From: Bacillus sp. B15-48
GTDB lineage: Bacteria > Bacillota > Bacilli > Bacillales > Cytobacillaceae
NCBI RefSeq assembly: GCF_016879755.1
Contig: NZ_WOFU01000005.1
Coordinates: forward strand, 124,001 to 188,000
Direction: 5' to 3'
DNA length: 64,000 nt
Shown: positions 1 through 8,027 of the stretch, piece after piece
How the letters are laid out: each line of letters opens with the position of its first letter
Position numbering within the stretch: position 1 is the first letter of the stretch
The notes under the pieces: model-generated
Told to the model about the DNA's origin: nothing
What the model saw: the letters and a program-made list of their open reading frames with translations, nothing else
The model's database searches: none
Position numbers and translations under genes: made by a program

Positions 1-150
1 AGATGAAAGGAAAAGGAAAGAACAAAAATACAGCTGAAACAAGATGTTCTTTAATTCCATTCTGTGATTGTCTAAAAATTCGCTAAGTGTAAATACCTTA
101 GAAGTAGACGAAAAAGTGATTCAATTTGTTTCACACCAATTAGATAAGAA
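1..150. other. Window edge, no recognisable gene
   Basis: This stretch lies beyond the ymfJ terminator. In B. subtilis the next gene on this strand would be ymfK, but neither strand here encodes anything resembling the start of that protein. A plus-strand frame ending with TGA at 35-37 could be the tail of a convergent gene that begins outside the window, but only about 11 codons are visible, so this cannot be decided. Confidence 0.3.
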
Positions 151-180
151 AAAGAGGAGCGAAAGTTCGCCCCTCTTTTT
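151..180. terminator. Rho-independent terminator after ymfJ, probably bidirectional
   Basis: Inverted arms AAAGAGG and CCTCTTT extend inwards through GCGA/TCGC around a short loop with one mismatch. T-rich tracts follow on both strands. It lies 12 bases beyond the ymfJ stop and closes the ymfF-ymfJ unit. Confidence 0.8.
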
Positions 181-191
181 AATAAGTTTTT

Positions 192-449
192 TTACTTCGT
201 TCCGTTATTTTGAACAAGTTTTACCATTACATTCGCGATGGCATGTTGCTCTTGTTCGTCCGCTACGGACCATAGATCAGCAAGAACTCTTTCTTGTTCA
301 TTTTTAGGGTCAACATTTTTTGCTAGATAGTCCCCTACTTGATAAGCAAGATCAGAGATGACGTTATTATTCACGCCTTCCCCTTGTGCTTGATCTAGAC
401 GGTCACCTAAAAAACCTTTCCATTGTTCCCAATTATCTAAAACAGACAT
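192..449 (-). CDS. ymfJ: YmfJ-like small protein, DUF3243 family
   Basis: The product is an 85-residue soluble acidic protein starting MSVLDNWEQWKGFLGD, with no signal peptide or membrane segment. Length, sequence character and position after ymfI match B. subtilis YmfJ, a DUF3243 member of unknown function. The ATG at 449 is preceded by AAGGAGG at good spacing; a longer reading frame upstream to 491 lacks such a site. It is the last gene before a strong terminator. No function can be assigned from the sequence. Confidence 0.85.
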   Translation of the reverse strand: MSVLDNWEQWKGFLGDRLDQAQGEGVNNNVISDLAYQVGDYLAKNVDPKNEQERVLADLWSVADEQEQHAIANVMVKLVQNNGTK

Positions 450-533
450 CGTATCGAACCTCCTTTTAAAGTGTTCAATACTATTTTGCATTAAAGGTAT
501 TTAAATTATGCATCGTTCCAACGGGCAAAGATT

Positions 534-1256
534 TCATATATGCCAACCGCCATTTATCGCTAAAACATGGCCGGTAATATAACTGGACTGTTTAGATAAT
601 AAAAAAACAACACCATCTGCAACTTCTTCAGGCCTTGCTAAACGCAGCATCGGAATTTCTTCTGTGACAGCAGAAAGCTCATCTGGAGAAAACCCAGATA
701 ACATTGGTGTTTCTACAGCACCAGGAGCGACTGCATTGACCCTAATGCCAGAAGGAGCTAATTCCTTACTCAAGGCTTTTACAAAAGAAATTTGCGCACC
801 TTTTACAGTTGAATAAGCGACTTCATATGCTGCTCCAGTTTGGCCCCATATTGACGTCACAATCACAATTTCACCCTTTTTTTTCTGAATTAATTTTGGA
901 ACTAATTCTTTTGTCAATAAGAGCGGAGAAGAAACCGACATTTGAACAAGCCTGGCTAATTCCTCCTCCTCCAAGTCTTGAAGGAGACCATACAATGCAT
1001 GACCCGCATTATGAACAATCCCGTCTAACGAAAATACTTTAGAGGCTAAATTCTTGTATCCATCTGGTTTTGATAAATCCGCTTGAACAGGAATAAACTC
1101 CCCACGCTCATTTTCGAGCTGCGGCAATAATTTCTCGATTGCTTCGTAATTCCGATTGTAGTGAAGGTATAAAGAATGTCCCGATTGCGCAAGCTTTAGA
1201 GCAATTGCTTGTCCTATTGCCCCGCTCGCACCGGTAATAAGAATAAATTTTTTCAT
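534..1256 (-). CDS. ymfI: SDR-family oxidoreductase YmfI (3-oxoacyl-ACP reductase-like)
   Basis: This is a 240-residue short-chain dehydrogenase/reductase. The N-terminal Rossmann motif TGASGAIG (about residues 8-15) binds NAD(P)H, the NAG motif is at about 83-85, and the catalytic residues Ser135, Tyr148 and Lys152 (YSTVK) are all present, so it should be an active reductase. The substrate is not determined by sequence; family members reduce 3-oxoacyl-ACP or similar carbonyls. The start at 1256 is chosen because AGAGGAGA precedes it. The gene sits between the ymfH peptidase and ymfJ, as in B. subtilis. Confidence 0.88.
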   Translation of the reverse strand: MKKFILITGASGAIGQAIALKLAQSGHSLYLHYNRNYEAIEKLLPQLENERGEFIPVQADLSKPDGYKNLASKVFSLDGIVHNAGHALYGLLQDLEEEELARLVQMSVSSPLLLTKELVPKLIQKKKGEIVIVTSIWGQTGAAYEVAYSTVKGAQISFVKALSKELAPSGIRVNAVAPGAVETPMLSGFSPDELSAVTEEIPMLRLARPEEVADGVVFLLSKQSSYITGHVLAINGGWHI

Positions 1257-1356
1257 TGTATTCTCCTCTTTAAATCGAAGAAGCACCAGTGAAAACCGGT
1301 GCCTTTCGTTTATCTTCTCTGTTTAGAATGAAACCCTGCCTTTTTATCCACGCAAC

Positions 1357-2643
1357 TTATTTTGGAACAACTTGACAAACAGTAAAGCGCTCCTCATCAA
1401 CCAATCGAGATGCAGCTGTCTTAATATCATCAACTGTAATCTTTTCTAAAACGGGCACAACATCAAATAAGTCCATTTCATTAAAAGCGTAGCGCGTAAA
1501 TTGATTCGCAATGTATTCCGGTGAATTTATTGCTCTTAAAAACGTACCAATTTTTTTCTTCGTTGCTCGGTTTAAATTTTCTTCAGTTACATCTGGCCCT
1601 GTTTTTGCATCTAATAAAATTCTTTTTAGCTTTTCCGACAATTGATCTGCATCTACTGTGTCCCCGCCGACAATGGCAAAACCGAATCCTTGTTCCTGGC
1701 TATAGTCATAGGAAAATGTATCATCGATTAAACCTTGATTATAAAGTTCCGTGTATCCGGCTGAACTTTTACCAAACAAAATATCAAGCAAAATATTTGT
1801 AGCAAGTTCTAGTTTAAGCTTTTCTGTCCCTGTCACTTCTAAAGGAAGCGCCTTTATACCAACAAGACATTTTGGCGTTTGGACATTCATCTTAAGAACA
1901 TGCTTTTTCTTCGCCACATGCTCAATCTCCGGGTCAAAACGTCGTTCAATTTCTGGTTTTACTGTGTATTCTTTTTTCGCTTGATTCACTTTTATTTGTT
2001 TCATTATTTCTTTCGGATCAATGGAGCCCACTACGAATAGAAGCATATTGCTCGGATGATAAAACGTGTTGTAGCATTCATAAAGCATATCTTTCGTAAT
2101 ATGTGAAATCGTTTCTTTCGTTCCGGCAATATCAATTTTAACTGGATGACTTTCATACATGTTTTCAATAATTCCATAATACAATCGCCAGTCAGGATTA
2201 TCATCGTACATCGTAATTTCTTGCCCAATGATTCCCTTTTCTTTTTCAACTGTTTTTTCTGTAAAATATGGCTCCTGAACGAAGTCCATTAACGTTTCCA
2301 AGTTTTTTTCGACATTCGATGTGCTTGAAAACAGATAGGCCGTTCGGGTAAACGATGTAAATGCATTTGCAGATGCACCTTGACGGCTAAATTGCTGAAA
2401 AACATCCCCGTCTTCCTTTTCGAATAATTTATGTTCAAGAAAATGAGCAATTCCATCAGGAACCTTTACAAACTCCGTTTTTCCATAAGGCTTAAAGTGA
2501 TTATCGATTGACCCGTATTTTGTAGTAAATGTAGCATACGTTTTATTGAATCCTTTTTTTGGAAGGATATACACATCTAGGCCATTTTCTAATTTTTCAT
2601 AATATAATTCTTCTTGCAGTTGCCCGTAAGCGATTTTCTCCAT
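1357..2643 (-). CDS. ymfH: M16-family zinc metallopeptidase YmfH
   Basis: This 428-residue M16 (pitrilysin/MPP-like) peptidase carries the inverted zinc motif HFLEH, with His67, Glu70 (catalytic) and His71, followed downstream by the usual second domain. No signal peptide is visible, so it should act in the cytoplasm. Its ATG overlaps the ymfF stop codon by one base (TAATG), indicating translational coupling. M16 enzymes commonly work as a pair in which one partner carries the zinc site; YmfH would be the catalytic half and YmfF the inactive half. The substrate is unknown; a relative, AlbF/AlbE, processes peptides. Confidence 0.88.
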   Translation of the reverse strand: MEKIAYGQLQEELYYEKLENGLDVYILPKKGFNKTYATFTTKYGSIDNHFKPYGKTEFVKVPDGIAHFLEHKLFEKEDGDVFQQFSRQGASANAFTSFTRTAYLFSSTSNVEKNLETLMDFVQEPYFTEKTVEKEKGIIGQEITMYDDNPDWRLYYGIIENMYESHPVKIDIAGTKETISHITKDMLYECYNTFYHPSNMLLFVVGSIDPKEIMKQIKVNQAKKEYTVKPEIERRFDPEIEHVAKKKHVLKMNVQTPKCLVGIKALPLEVTGTEKLKLELATNILLDILFGKSSAGYTELYNQGLIDDTFSYDYSQEQGFGFAIVGGDTVDADQLSEKLKRILLDAKTGPDVTEENLNRATKKKIGTFLRAINSPEYIANQFTRYAFNEMDLFDVVPVLEKITVDDIKTAASRLVDEERFTVCQVVPK

Positions 2644-3920
2644 TACTCCGCCGCCTCCATTCCTGTTAAGAAGTAAATGGTATCTAAGTTCACCTTATTG
2701 GCAACTTTCATGATTTCATCCTTCGTTGTTGTCTCCATCCCTTTCAACCACTCATCCAAAGGAAGCTGAATTTTTGATACGACATTATGATACAAAAGTT
2801 CGACCATTCCTCTTGCAGTATCGATTGTTTCAAGCAATTGATTTTTTATAACAGCCTTCGTTTGCGTCATCTCTTCATCTGTAAAAGCCCCTGTTTTCAT
2901 TGCTTCCATCTGTTCCTTAATAATATTGACCGCGAGTTCAAAATTTTTGAACTCAATTCCAGACATGACCATCATTATCCCTTTATGACTTTCCAACCGA
3001 CTTCCTACATAATAGGCTAAACTATTTTTCTCTCTCACATTTAAAAAAAGTTTTGAATGAGAAAAACCTCCAAAAATTCCATTAAAAACTTGAAGAGCAT
3101 AATAGTCTTGATCTCCATATTTGACGTTCGTGCGATAACCGATATTCAATTTTCCTTGCTTTACATCTTGTTGCTCTTTAATCACCTTTTCTTCCTTACG
3201 AGCTCCATTCAAATAATTCGATTCAACTGGCGTGCGCTCAGAAAACTGAAGCAATGTATTTGCCGACTCCTCAACTTCTTTCGGGTTGACATCACCAATT
3301 ACGTAAAGGTCTAATTCATCCTCAGAAAGCGCCTTCTCATAATAGTCATATAATGAGTTAGCTGTTATCGCGTCAACCGCTTCAAGCTCACCGTTGACAT
3401 GAAGCGCATAAGGCTCTCCTTCACACATTTCTTGAACTAGCCTATAATTTGCATATCGCATCTTATCATCGTAAACAGACTGAATTCGTTGTTTTAAGGT
3501 ACGCTTTTCATTTTCAATCGTTTCTCTGTCAAAAGCTCCGTTCTCTGTTAATGGCTTTGTAATTATTTCAGATAATAATTCAAGTCCCTTAGAGAGTAGC
3601 GGAGTGGAGTCCGATAAGAACTTTTCATTTGCAAGTTCAATCGACAAGGAAATCACTTGATATTCCCCTTTTTTGGACACATCAACAAATAAATTAGCGC
3701 CATAAAGCTCATCTAAATAAGCTCTTAGTTTTGCCGTTGTCGGGAACCCAGCTGTACTGCTTTGAAGTACGTGTGGCAGCAAAGCCCGTTCTGTGACCGT
3801 CTCTTTGCTTAGTGGTGCCTTCATTTTCCAAACAATTGTATTGGTTTTAAATTTCTCCGTTTTTACGATATGAAGCTTATAACCATTCATGTCTTTTATC
3901 GATTCCGAAATCACACTCAT
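2643..3920 (-). CDS. ymfF: M16-family peptidase-like protein YmfF (no zinc motif)
   Basis: This 425-residue protein has the M16 fold length and layout. At the position of the HxxEH zinc site it reads LLPHVLQSSTAG, so Glu and the second His are missing and it is probably not catalytic by itself. It most likely forms a heterodimer with YmfH, encoded immediately after with a one-base overlap. The ATG at 3920 has AAAGGAGG six bases upstream. A sigma-A type promoter is visible about 110-140 bases upstream. The product is cytoplasmic, with no signal peptide. Confidence 0.87.
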   Translation of the reverse strand: MSVISESIKDMNGYKLHIVKTEKFKTNTIVWKMKAPLSKETVTERALLPHVLQSSTAGFPTTAKLRAYLDELYGANLFVDVSKKGEYQVISLSIELANEKFLSDSTPLLSKGLELLSEIITKPLTENGAFDRETIENEKRTLKQRIQSVYDDKMRYANYRLVQEMCEGEPYALHVNGELEAVDAITANSLYDYYEKALSEDELDLYVIGDVNPKEVEESANTLLQFSERTPVESNYLNGARKEEKVIKEQQDVKQGKLNIGYRTNVKYGDQDYYALQVFNGIFGGFSHSKLFLNVREKNSLAYYVGSRLESHKGIMMVMSGIEFKNFELAVNIIKEQMEAMKTGAFTDEEMTQTKAVIKNQLLETIDTARGMVELLYHNVVSKIQLPLDEWLKGMETTTKDEIMKVANKVNLDTIYFLTGMEAAE

Positions 3921-4028
3921 GTGGTACCTCCTTTAAATGGTCCGAATTGTTTGCACGTTATGATTAAATCTTATGTATGAAACGCTCATGTTATATTTAT
4001 TCTTTCCTTTACATGTGAACCTATTCTT

Positions 4029-4058
4029 ACTATACCTTCATGTTTTCACTTAAAACAA
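4029..4058 (-). promoter_or_regulatory. Candidate sigma-A promoter for ymfF-ymfH-ymfI-ymfJ
   Basis: On the minus strand, -35 TTGTTT and -10 TATAGT are separated by 18 bases. It lies between the dispersed repeat element and ymfF and would give a leader of about 100 bases. This is by eye only. Confidence 0.55.
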
Positions 4059-4090
4059 GTATTTGACATTTAGCTTAATGTGAGCATAAG

Positions 4091-4209
4091 AAAAGCGCAA
4101 GCGCCTTGGTCAGCCCCGACAAGCATAAGACGCTCCAGATTAGAAGACGCTCTTTGTCTTCAAATCTGGAGTGGCTAGACCAGTCGGGGCTAGGCGCTGG
4201 AGCTAGACA
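4091..4209. repeat. Dispersed structured intergenic repeat (~119 bp)
   Basis: The element begins AAAAGCGCAAGCGCC and ends GGAGCTAGACA. Nested inverted repeats are visible: GCCCCGAC pairs with GTCGGGGC, CTCCAGATT with AATCTGGAG, and GAAGAC with GTCTTC in the centre. The internal GACAAGCATAAG and terminal GCTAGACA are shared with the two copies at 33776-34018. From memory, similar elements occur repeatedly between genes in many Bacillaceae. No coding capacity is seen. Confidence 0.75.
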
Positions 4210-4247
4210 TTTTCTAACTCCAGAAATTTTATACTTTCTTATCTTTT

Positions 4248-4278
4248 AAAAAAACTCCTAGAGAAAAATCTCTAAGAG
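4248..4278 (-). terminator. Terminator after nupQ
   Basis: On the minus strand, CTCTTAGAGA pairs with TCTCTAGGAG (one G-T wobble) around a TTTT loop, followed by seven Ts. It lies 16 bases after the nupQ stop. Confidence 0.9.
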
Positions 4279-4294
4279 CCTTCGCGTATATTTT

Positions 4295-5254
4295 TTAGCG
4301 GCTTCCTTTAACATAGTGGGTACCTGATGCTTTCGGTGCATCTGCTCGTCCGATAAAGCCAGTCAATGCGAGAATCGTTAATATATACGGTGCGATTAAT
4401 AAATACACATTAGGTACATTCTCCAAAAACGGCAAACTATTCCCAATAATACTTATACTTTGGGCAAAGCCAAAGAAGATTGCGGCGCCCATCGCACCGA
4501 GCGGGTGCCATTTTCCAAAAATCATCGCTGCTAGCGCCATGAAACCTTGACCGCTAATCGTGGAATGACTAAAATCTGAGGAAATCGATTGCGAATAAAT
4601 CGCTCCGCCAAGACCTCCGAGAGCTCCGGAAAGTAGGACACCTATATAACGCATCTTCGTTACGTTGACTCCCATCGTATCTGCAGCCATCGGATGCTCC
4701 CCTGTTGAGCGGAGACGAAGTCCAAATGATGTTTTATAAACGACAAACCAGGCAATAATTGCAACAAGAATTGCGACAAATGATGTCCAATACGTATTTG
4801 AAAAGAAGATTGGCCCAATAATTGGAACATCAGTTAGGAAGGGGATATCAATTTTTCTAAAACCTTTTTGAATAATATCTGTTTGACCTTTATCATAAAT
4901 TAACTTCACAAGAAATAACGTGACGCCAACAGCTAATAAATTGATTGCTACTCCTGAAACGGTATGATCTGCACGAAAAGTAATTGAAGCAACTGCATGA
5001 ATGGCCGAAAACGCTGCGCCCACAAGTGCAGCTGCCAAGAGAGCAATCCACGGAGTCCAATTTCCTAAAATGTTTACTGTACTTAGGTTAAAAACAATTC
5101 CCGTAAACGCACCAACAACCATTAAACCTTCCAGTCCAATGTTAATCACACCTGAACGTTCCGAGAAGATCCCGCCTAATGCAGTGAGAATAAGTGGAGC
5201 TGCCCACAAAAGAGTAGACGGAATGACAATTTGAAGAATATCCATCAATCCCAC
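4295..5254 (-). CDS. nupQ: Nucleoside ABC transporter permease NupQ
   Basis: This 319-residue polytopic membrane protein belongs to the BPD_transp_2 (branched-chain/ribose-type) permease family. The segment GGIFSERSGVINIGLEGLM near residues 27-45 is typical of the BMP-associated nucleoside permeases, and about eight to nine hydrophobic segments follow. It pairs with NupP to form the channel. The GTG start directly follows the nupP stop and has AGGGGGTG at suitable spacing; an ATG three codons on is the alternative. It is the last gene of the importer operon. Confidence 0.88.
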   Translation of the reverse strand: MGLMDILQIVIPSTLLWAAPLILTALGGIFSERSGVINIGLEGLMVVGAFTGIVFNLSTVNILGNWTPWIALLAAALVGAAFSAIHAVASITFRADHTVSGVAINLLAVGVTLFLVKLIYDKGQTDIIQKGFRKIDIPFLTDVPIIGPIFFSNTYWTSFVAILVAIIAWFVVYKTSFGLRLRSTGEHPMAADTMGVNVTKMRYIGVLLSGALGGLGGAIYSQSISSDFSHSTISGQGFMALAAMIFGKWHPLGAMGAAIFFGFAQSISIIGNSLPFLENVPNVYLLIAPYILTILALTGFIGRADAPKASGTHYVKGSR

Positions 5255-6301
5255 TTACTTCACCCCCTTTTTGCTAATACGTTCGATAAACCACCGAATA
5301 ATGTAACTAGAGGCTACAAAGATAATAATCATTGCAATAATAATATCAACAAGTTCATTAGGTACTCCGGCTTCCAATGGCATATTCAACGCGCCGACTT
5401 TCAAACTGCCAAACAAGATTGCTGCGAGCACGACGCCAATCGCGGTATTTGCGCCAAGTAAGGCAACAGCAATACCATCGAAACCGACTCCGGTGAACCC
5501 GCCCTTAACTGCTGTATAACCGAATGTCCCCAAACCTTCCATTGCACCTGCTAAACCAGCAAAAACTCCAGATATCACCATTGATAAAATAATATTCCGC
5601 TTTACATTCATCCCCGCATATTTGGAGGCATGCTCATTAAAACCAACCGCACGAAGTTCAAATCCTGTTGTCGTTTTTTCAAGAATAAACCACATGATAA
5701 TTGCACAAATAATTGCTATTGTTATTCCCCAGTGCATTCGTGAATATTCGGTAATTCTTTCAAAGAAAGGCGAGCGAAGCGAAGCTGAAACAAAAATCAT
5801 GTCTGAACGCTCTTTGCCTTCGGTTAGCACCGTTCGGATAAAGTGATTCGTTAAATAAAGCGCGGTATGATTTAACATGATCGTAACAATAACCTCATGC
5901 ACTCTAAATCTCGCTTTTAAATAGCCAGGAATAAATGCCCAAAGTCCTCCGGCAACTCCTGCTACTAATACGGCTAGCGGCAAATGGATGATTTTAGGCA
6001 ACTCAATAGAGACTCCGATCCAAACTGCTGCCGCCCAACCCATTAGCAGCTGACCTTCGACACCAATATTAAAAAGGCCTGTTCGAAAGGCAAAGGCAAC
6101 AGCCAGTCCAGCGAGAATATATGGTGTTATTTGCCGTATCACCTCACCGGCATAATAAACATCGCCAAATGCACCATTCCAAAGTGCAGTAAAAGCGGCA
6201 ATTGGATTATAACCGCTTACAACCATAATAATCGTTCCGAACAACACTCCTAAGAATACGGCAATGATTGGGATTAGTACATTTCTCACTCGGTTAGACA
6301 T
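5255..6301 (-). CDS. nupP: Nucleoside ABC transporter permease NupP
   Basis: This is the second polytopic permease of the importer (about 348 residues), with the family-typical segment FRTGLFNIGVEGQLLMG near residues 72-88. The ATG at 6301 is preferred because GTGGGTGA lies eight bases upstream; a GTG four codons earlier would also be in frame. It overlaps the nupO stop by a few bases and abuts nupQ, so all three are clearly co-translated. It acts in the cytoplasmic membrane as half of the translocation pore. Confidence 0.87.
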   Translation of the reverse strand: MSNRVRNVLIPIIAVFLGVLFGTIIMVVSGYNPIAAFTALWNGAFGDVYYAGEVIRQITPYILAGLAVAFAFRTGLFNIGVEGQLLMGWAAAVWIGVSIELPKIIHLPLAVLVAGVAGGLWAFIPGYLKARFRVHEVIVTIMLNHTALYLTNHFIRTVLTEGKERSDMIFVSASLRSPFFERITEYSRMHWGITIAIICAIIMWFILEKTTTGFELRAVGFNEHASKYAGMNVKRNIILSMVISGVFAGLAGAMEGLGTFGYTAVKGGFTGVGFDGIAVALLGANTAIGVVLAAILFGSLKVGALNMPLEAGVPNELVDIIIAMIIIFVASSYIIRWFIERISKKGVK

Positions 6302-7829
6302 TTGACTCTTCACCCACTTTCTTCCCCTTAGATCCTGCCATCAGTAAACCCAGTTCCTGTTCTGTTGTTTCTTTTGGATCAACGATTGCTACAATTTGCC
6401 CTTCATAAAGAACCGCAATCCGGTCGCTCACATTGAGAATTTCATCTAATTCAAACGAAATTAAGAGCACAGCTTTCCCGTTATCGCGCTGTTCAATTAA
6501 TCTTTTATGAATAAATTCAATCGCCCCAACATCAAGCCCGCGTGTAGGTTGAGCTGCGATTAAAATATCTGGATCTCTGTCTACCTCTCTAGCAATGATT
6601 ACTTTTTGCTGATTTCCACCAGATAAGGCTCTTGCAGGAGTATATTCACTAGGTGTTCGGACATCAAATTCAGTAATTAGCGCTCGAGCTTGTTCATAAA
6701 TCTTTTTAAAGTTCATTAACCCTGAATTTGAAAAGGGCTTTTTATAATACGTTTGCAGAACGATATTTTCACCAACCGTATAATTTAATACAAGACCATG
6801 CTTATGACGGTCCTGAGGAATATGGGCCAGCCCGGATTCAATGATTTTCCTTGGGGGTTGATTAATCACTTCTGTCCCATTAATTTTAACGCTACCACTC
6901 TCTGCTTTTCGTAAACCAGTGATAGCTTCAATTAATTCGGTCTGGCCATTGCCATCAATCCCAGCAATCCCAAGAATCTCACCAGCGCGAACCGTTAAAT
7001 TTAGACTCCTAACAGCTTCGATTCCACGAGAATCTTTAATAACTAAGTTGTTAATTTGAAGTACATCCTCATCAGGCTGTGCTTCCGTTTTTTCTGTTTT
7101 AAAAACGACTTCGCGGCCAACCATCATACTTGCAAGATCATTCGGGTTTGTTTCACTTACATTTACCGTACCAATTCCCTTCCCCTTTCGTATGACCGTA
7201 ACACGGTCACACACTTCCATAATTTCCTTTAATTTATGAGTAATTAAAATAATTGATTTACCTTCCTTGATCAGTGTTTTCAAAATTTGAATCAATTCTT
7301 TAATCTCTTGAGGAGTTAACACGGCTGTCGGTTCGTCAAAGATTAAAATGTCCGCTCCACGATAAAGCGTTTTTAATATCTCAACGCGTTGCTGCATTCC
7401 TACAGATATGTCGGTAATTTTCGCCTTAGGGTCAACACTTAGTCCATATTTTTCTGAGAGCTTTCTAACCTCTTCATCCGCAGTCTTTAAGTCAATCATT
7501 CCACCTTTAGTAACCTCTTGCCCAAGAATAATATTTTCCGTGACTGTAAAAGTGTCAACAAGCATAAAATGCTGATGCACCATGCCGATACCTAAATCAT
7601 TTGCTACATTTGGATCTGTTATTTGAACTGTTTCGCCCATTACTTTAATTTCCCCAGCCTCTGGCTGGTACAATCCAAACAATACATTCATAAGCGTCGA
7701 TTTTCCCGCTCCATTCTCCCCTAGTAAAGCATGAATTTCTCCTTTTTTTAGTTGTAACGTAATATTGTCGTTTGCCACGAAACCGGAAAATTCTTTACGA
7801 ATATTGAGCATTTCAATTACATGTTCCAC
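6294..7829 (-). CDS. nupO: Nucleoside ABC transporter ATPase NupO (two fused domains)
   Basis: This 511-residue protein has two fused ATP-binding cassettes. The first has Walker A GENGAGKS (about 37-44), signature VGMQQR, and Walker B ILIFDEP. The second has a modified Walker A (GIDGNGQTE) and signature LSGGNQQK, a degenerate second site common in this sugar/nucleoside family. It powers uptake through NupP-NupQ. The GTG start at 7829 is supported by GGGGAGTG upstream and by the conserved N-terminus MEHVIEMLNIRK. It is close to B. subtilis YufO/NupO as I recall it. Confidence 0.93.
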   Translation of the reverse strand: MEHVIEMLNIRKEFSGFVANDNITLQLKKGEIHALLGENGAGKSTLMNVLFGLYQPEAGEIKVMGETVQITDPNVANDLGIGMVHQHFMLVDTFTVTENIILGQEVTKGGMIDLKTADEEVRKLSEKYGLSVDPKAKITDISVGMQQRVEILKTLYRGADILIFDEPTAVLTPQEIKELIQILKTLIKEGKSIILITHKLKEIMEVCDRVTVIRKGKGIGTVNVSETNPNDLASMMVGREVVFKTEKTEAQPDEDVLQINNLVIKDSRGIEAVRSLNLTVRAGEILGIAGIDGNGQTELIEAITGLRKAESGSVKINGTEVINQPPRKIIESGLAHIPQDRHKHGLVLNYTVGENIVLQTYYKKPFSNSGLMNFKKIYEQARALITEFDVRTPSEYTPARALSGGNQQKVIIAREVDRDPDILIAAQPTRGLDVGAIEFIHKRLIEQRDNGKAVLLISFELDEILNVSDRIAVLYEGQIVAIVDPKETTEQELGLLMAGSKGKKVGEESNV

Positions 7830-7865
7830 TCATTTCACTCCCCAACATTATGTAAAAAAAGAATA

Positions 7866-7960
7866 GGTAGGAGGAATTCAGGCCCTACCATCAATCTAAA
7901 AGGGGACTACCCTAAAAACCTTAAATGAAATGCAGGTTTAATTCCTACCCTTCAGTTAAG
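7866..7960. other. Long-range inverted repeat between nupN and nupO
   Basis: Near one end lies GGTAGGAGGAATT and near the other AATTCCTACCC, which pair with a three-base bulge. The structure sits in the 198-bp gap between nupN and nupO, just downstream of the nupN terminator. It could affect mRNA stability and allow the binding protein to be made in excess of the ATPase; this is inference. Confidence 0.35.
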
Positions 7961-7973
7961 GTTTTATATGCTT

Positions 7974-8017
7974 AAAAATAATGGTAGCTTGGCGTCTCTT
8001 CAGAGAAAACGCCAAGC
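7974..8017 (-). terminator. Terminator or attenuator after nupN
   Basis: Perfect nine-base arms GCTTGGCGT and ACGCCAAGC are followed on the minus strand by a T-rich tract (TACCATTATTTTT). It lies inside the nup operon, between the binding-protein gene and the ATPase gene, so it probably acts as a partial terminator giving excess lipoprotein mRNA. Confidence 0.75.
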
Positions 8018-8027
8018 CTTTTGTTAG

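Larger units (their letters stand above)
3921..4294. other. ymfF-nupQ intergenic region (374 bp)
   Basis: The region holds, from the nupQ side, the nupQ terminator (4248-4278), a structured dispersed repeat (4091-4209) and the candidate ymfF promoter (4029-4058). No coding sequence is visible. Confidence 0.7.

Noticed and set aside
68-307. Plus-strand 79-codon frame starting TTG
   Set aside because: It runs through the ymfJ terminator hairpin and then antisense into ymfJ, and has no ribosome binding site.
2031-2249. Minus-strand alternative frame within ymfH
   Set aside because: Out-of-frame shadow of ymfH with no start signal.
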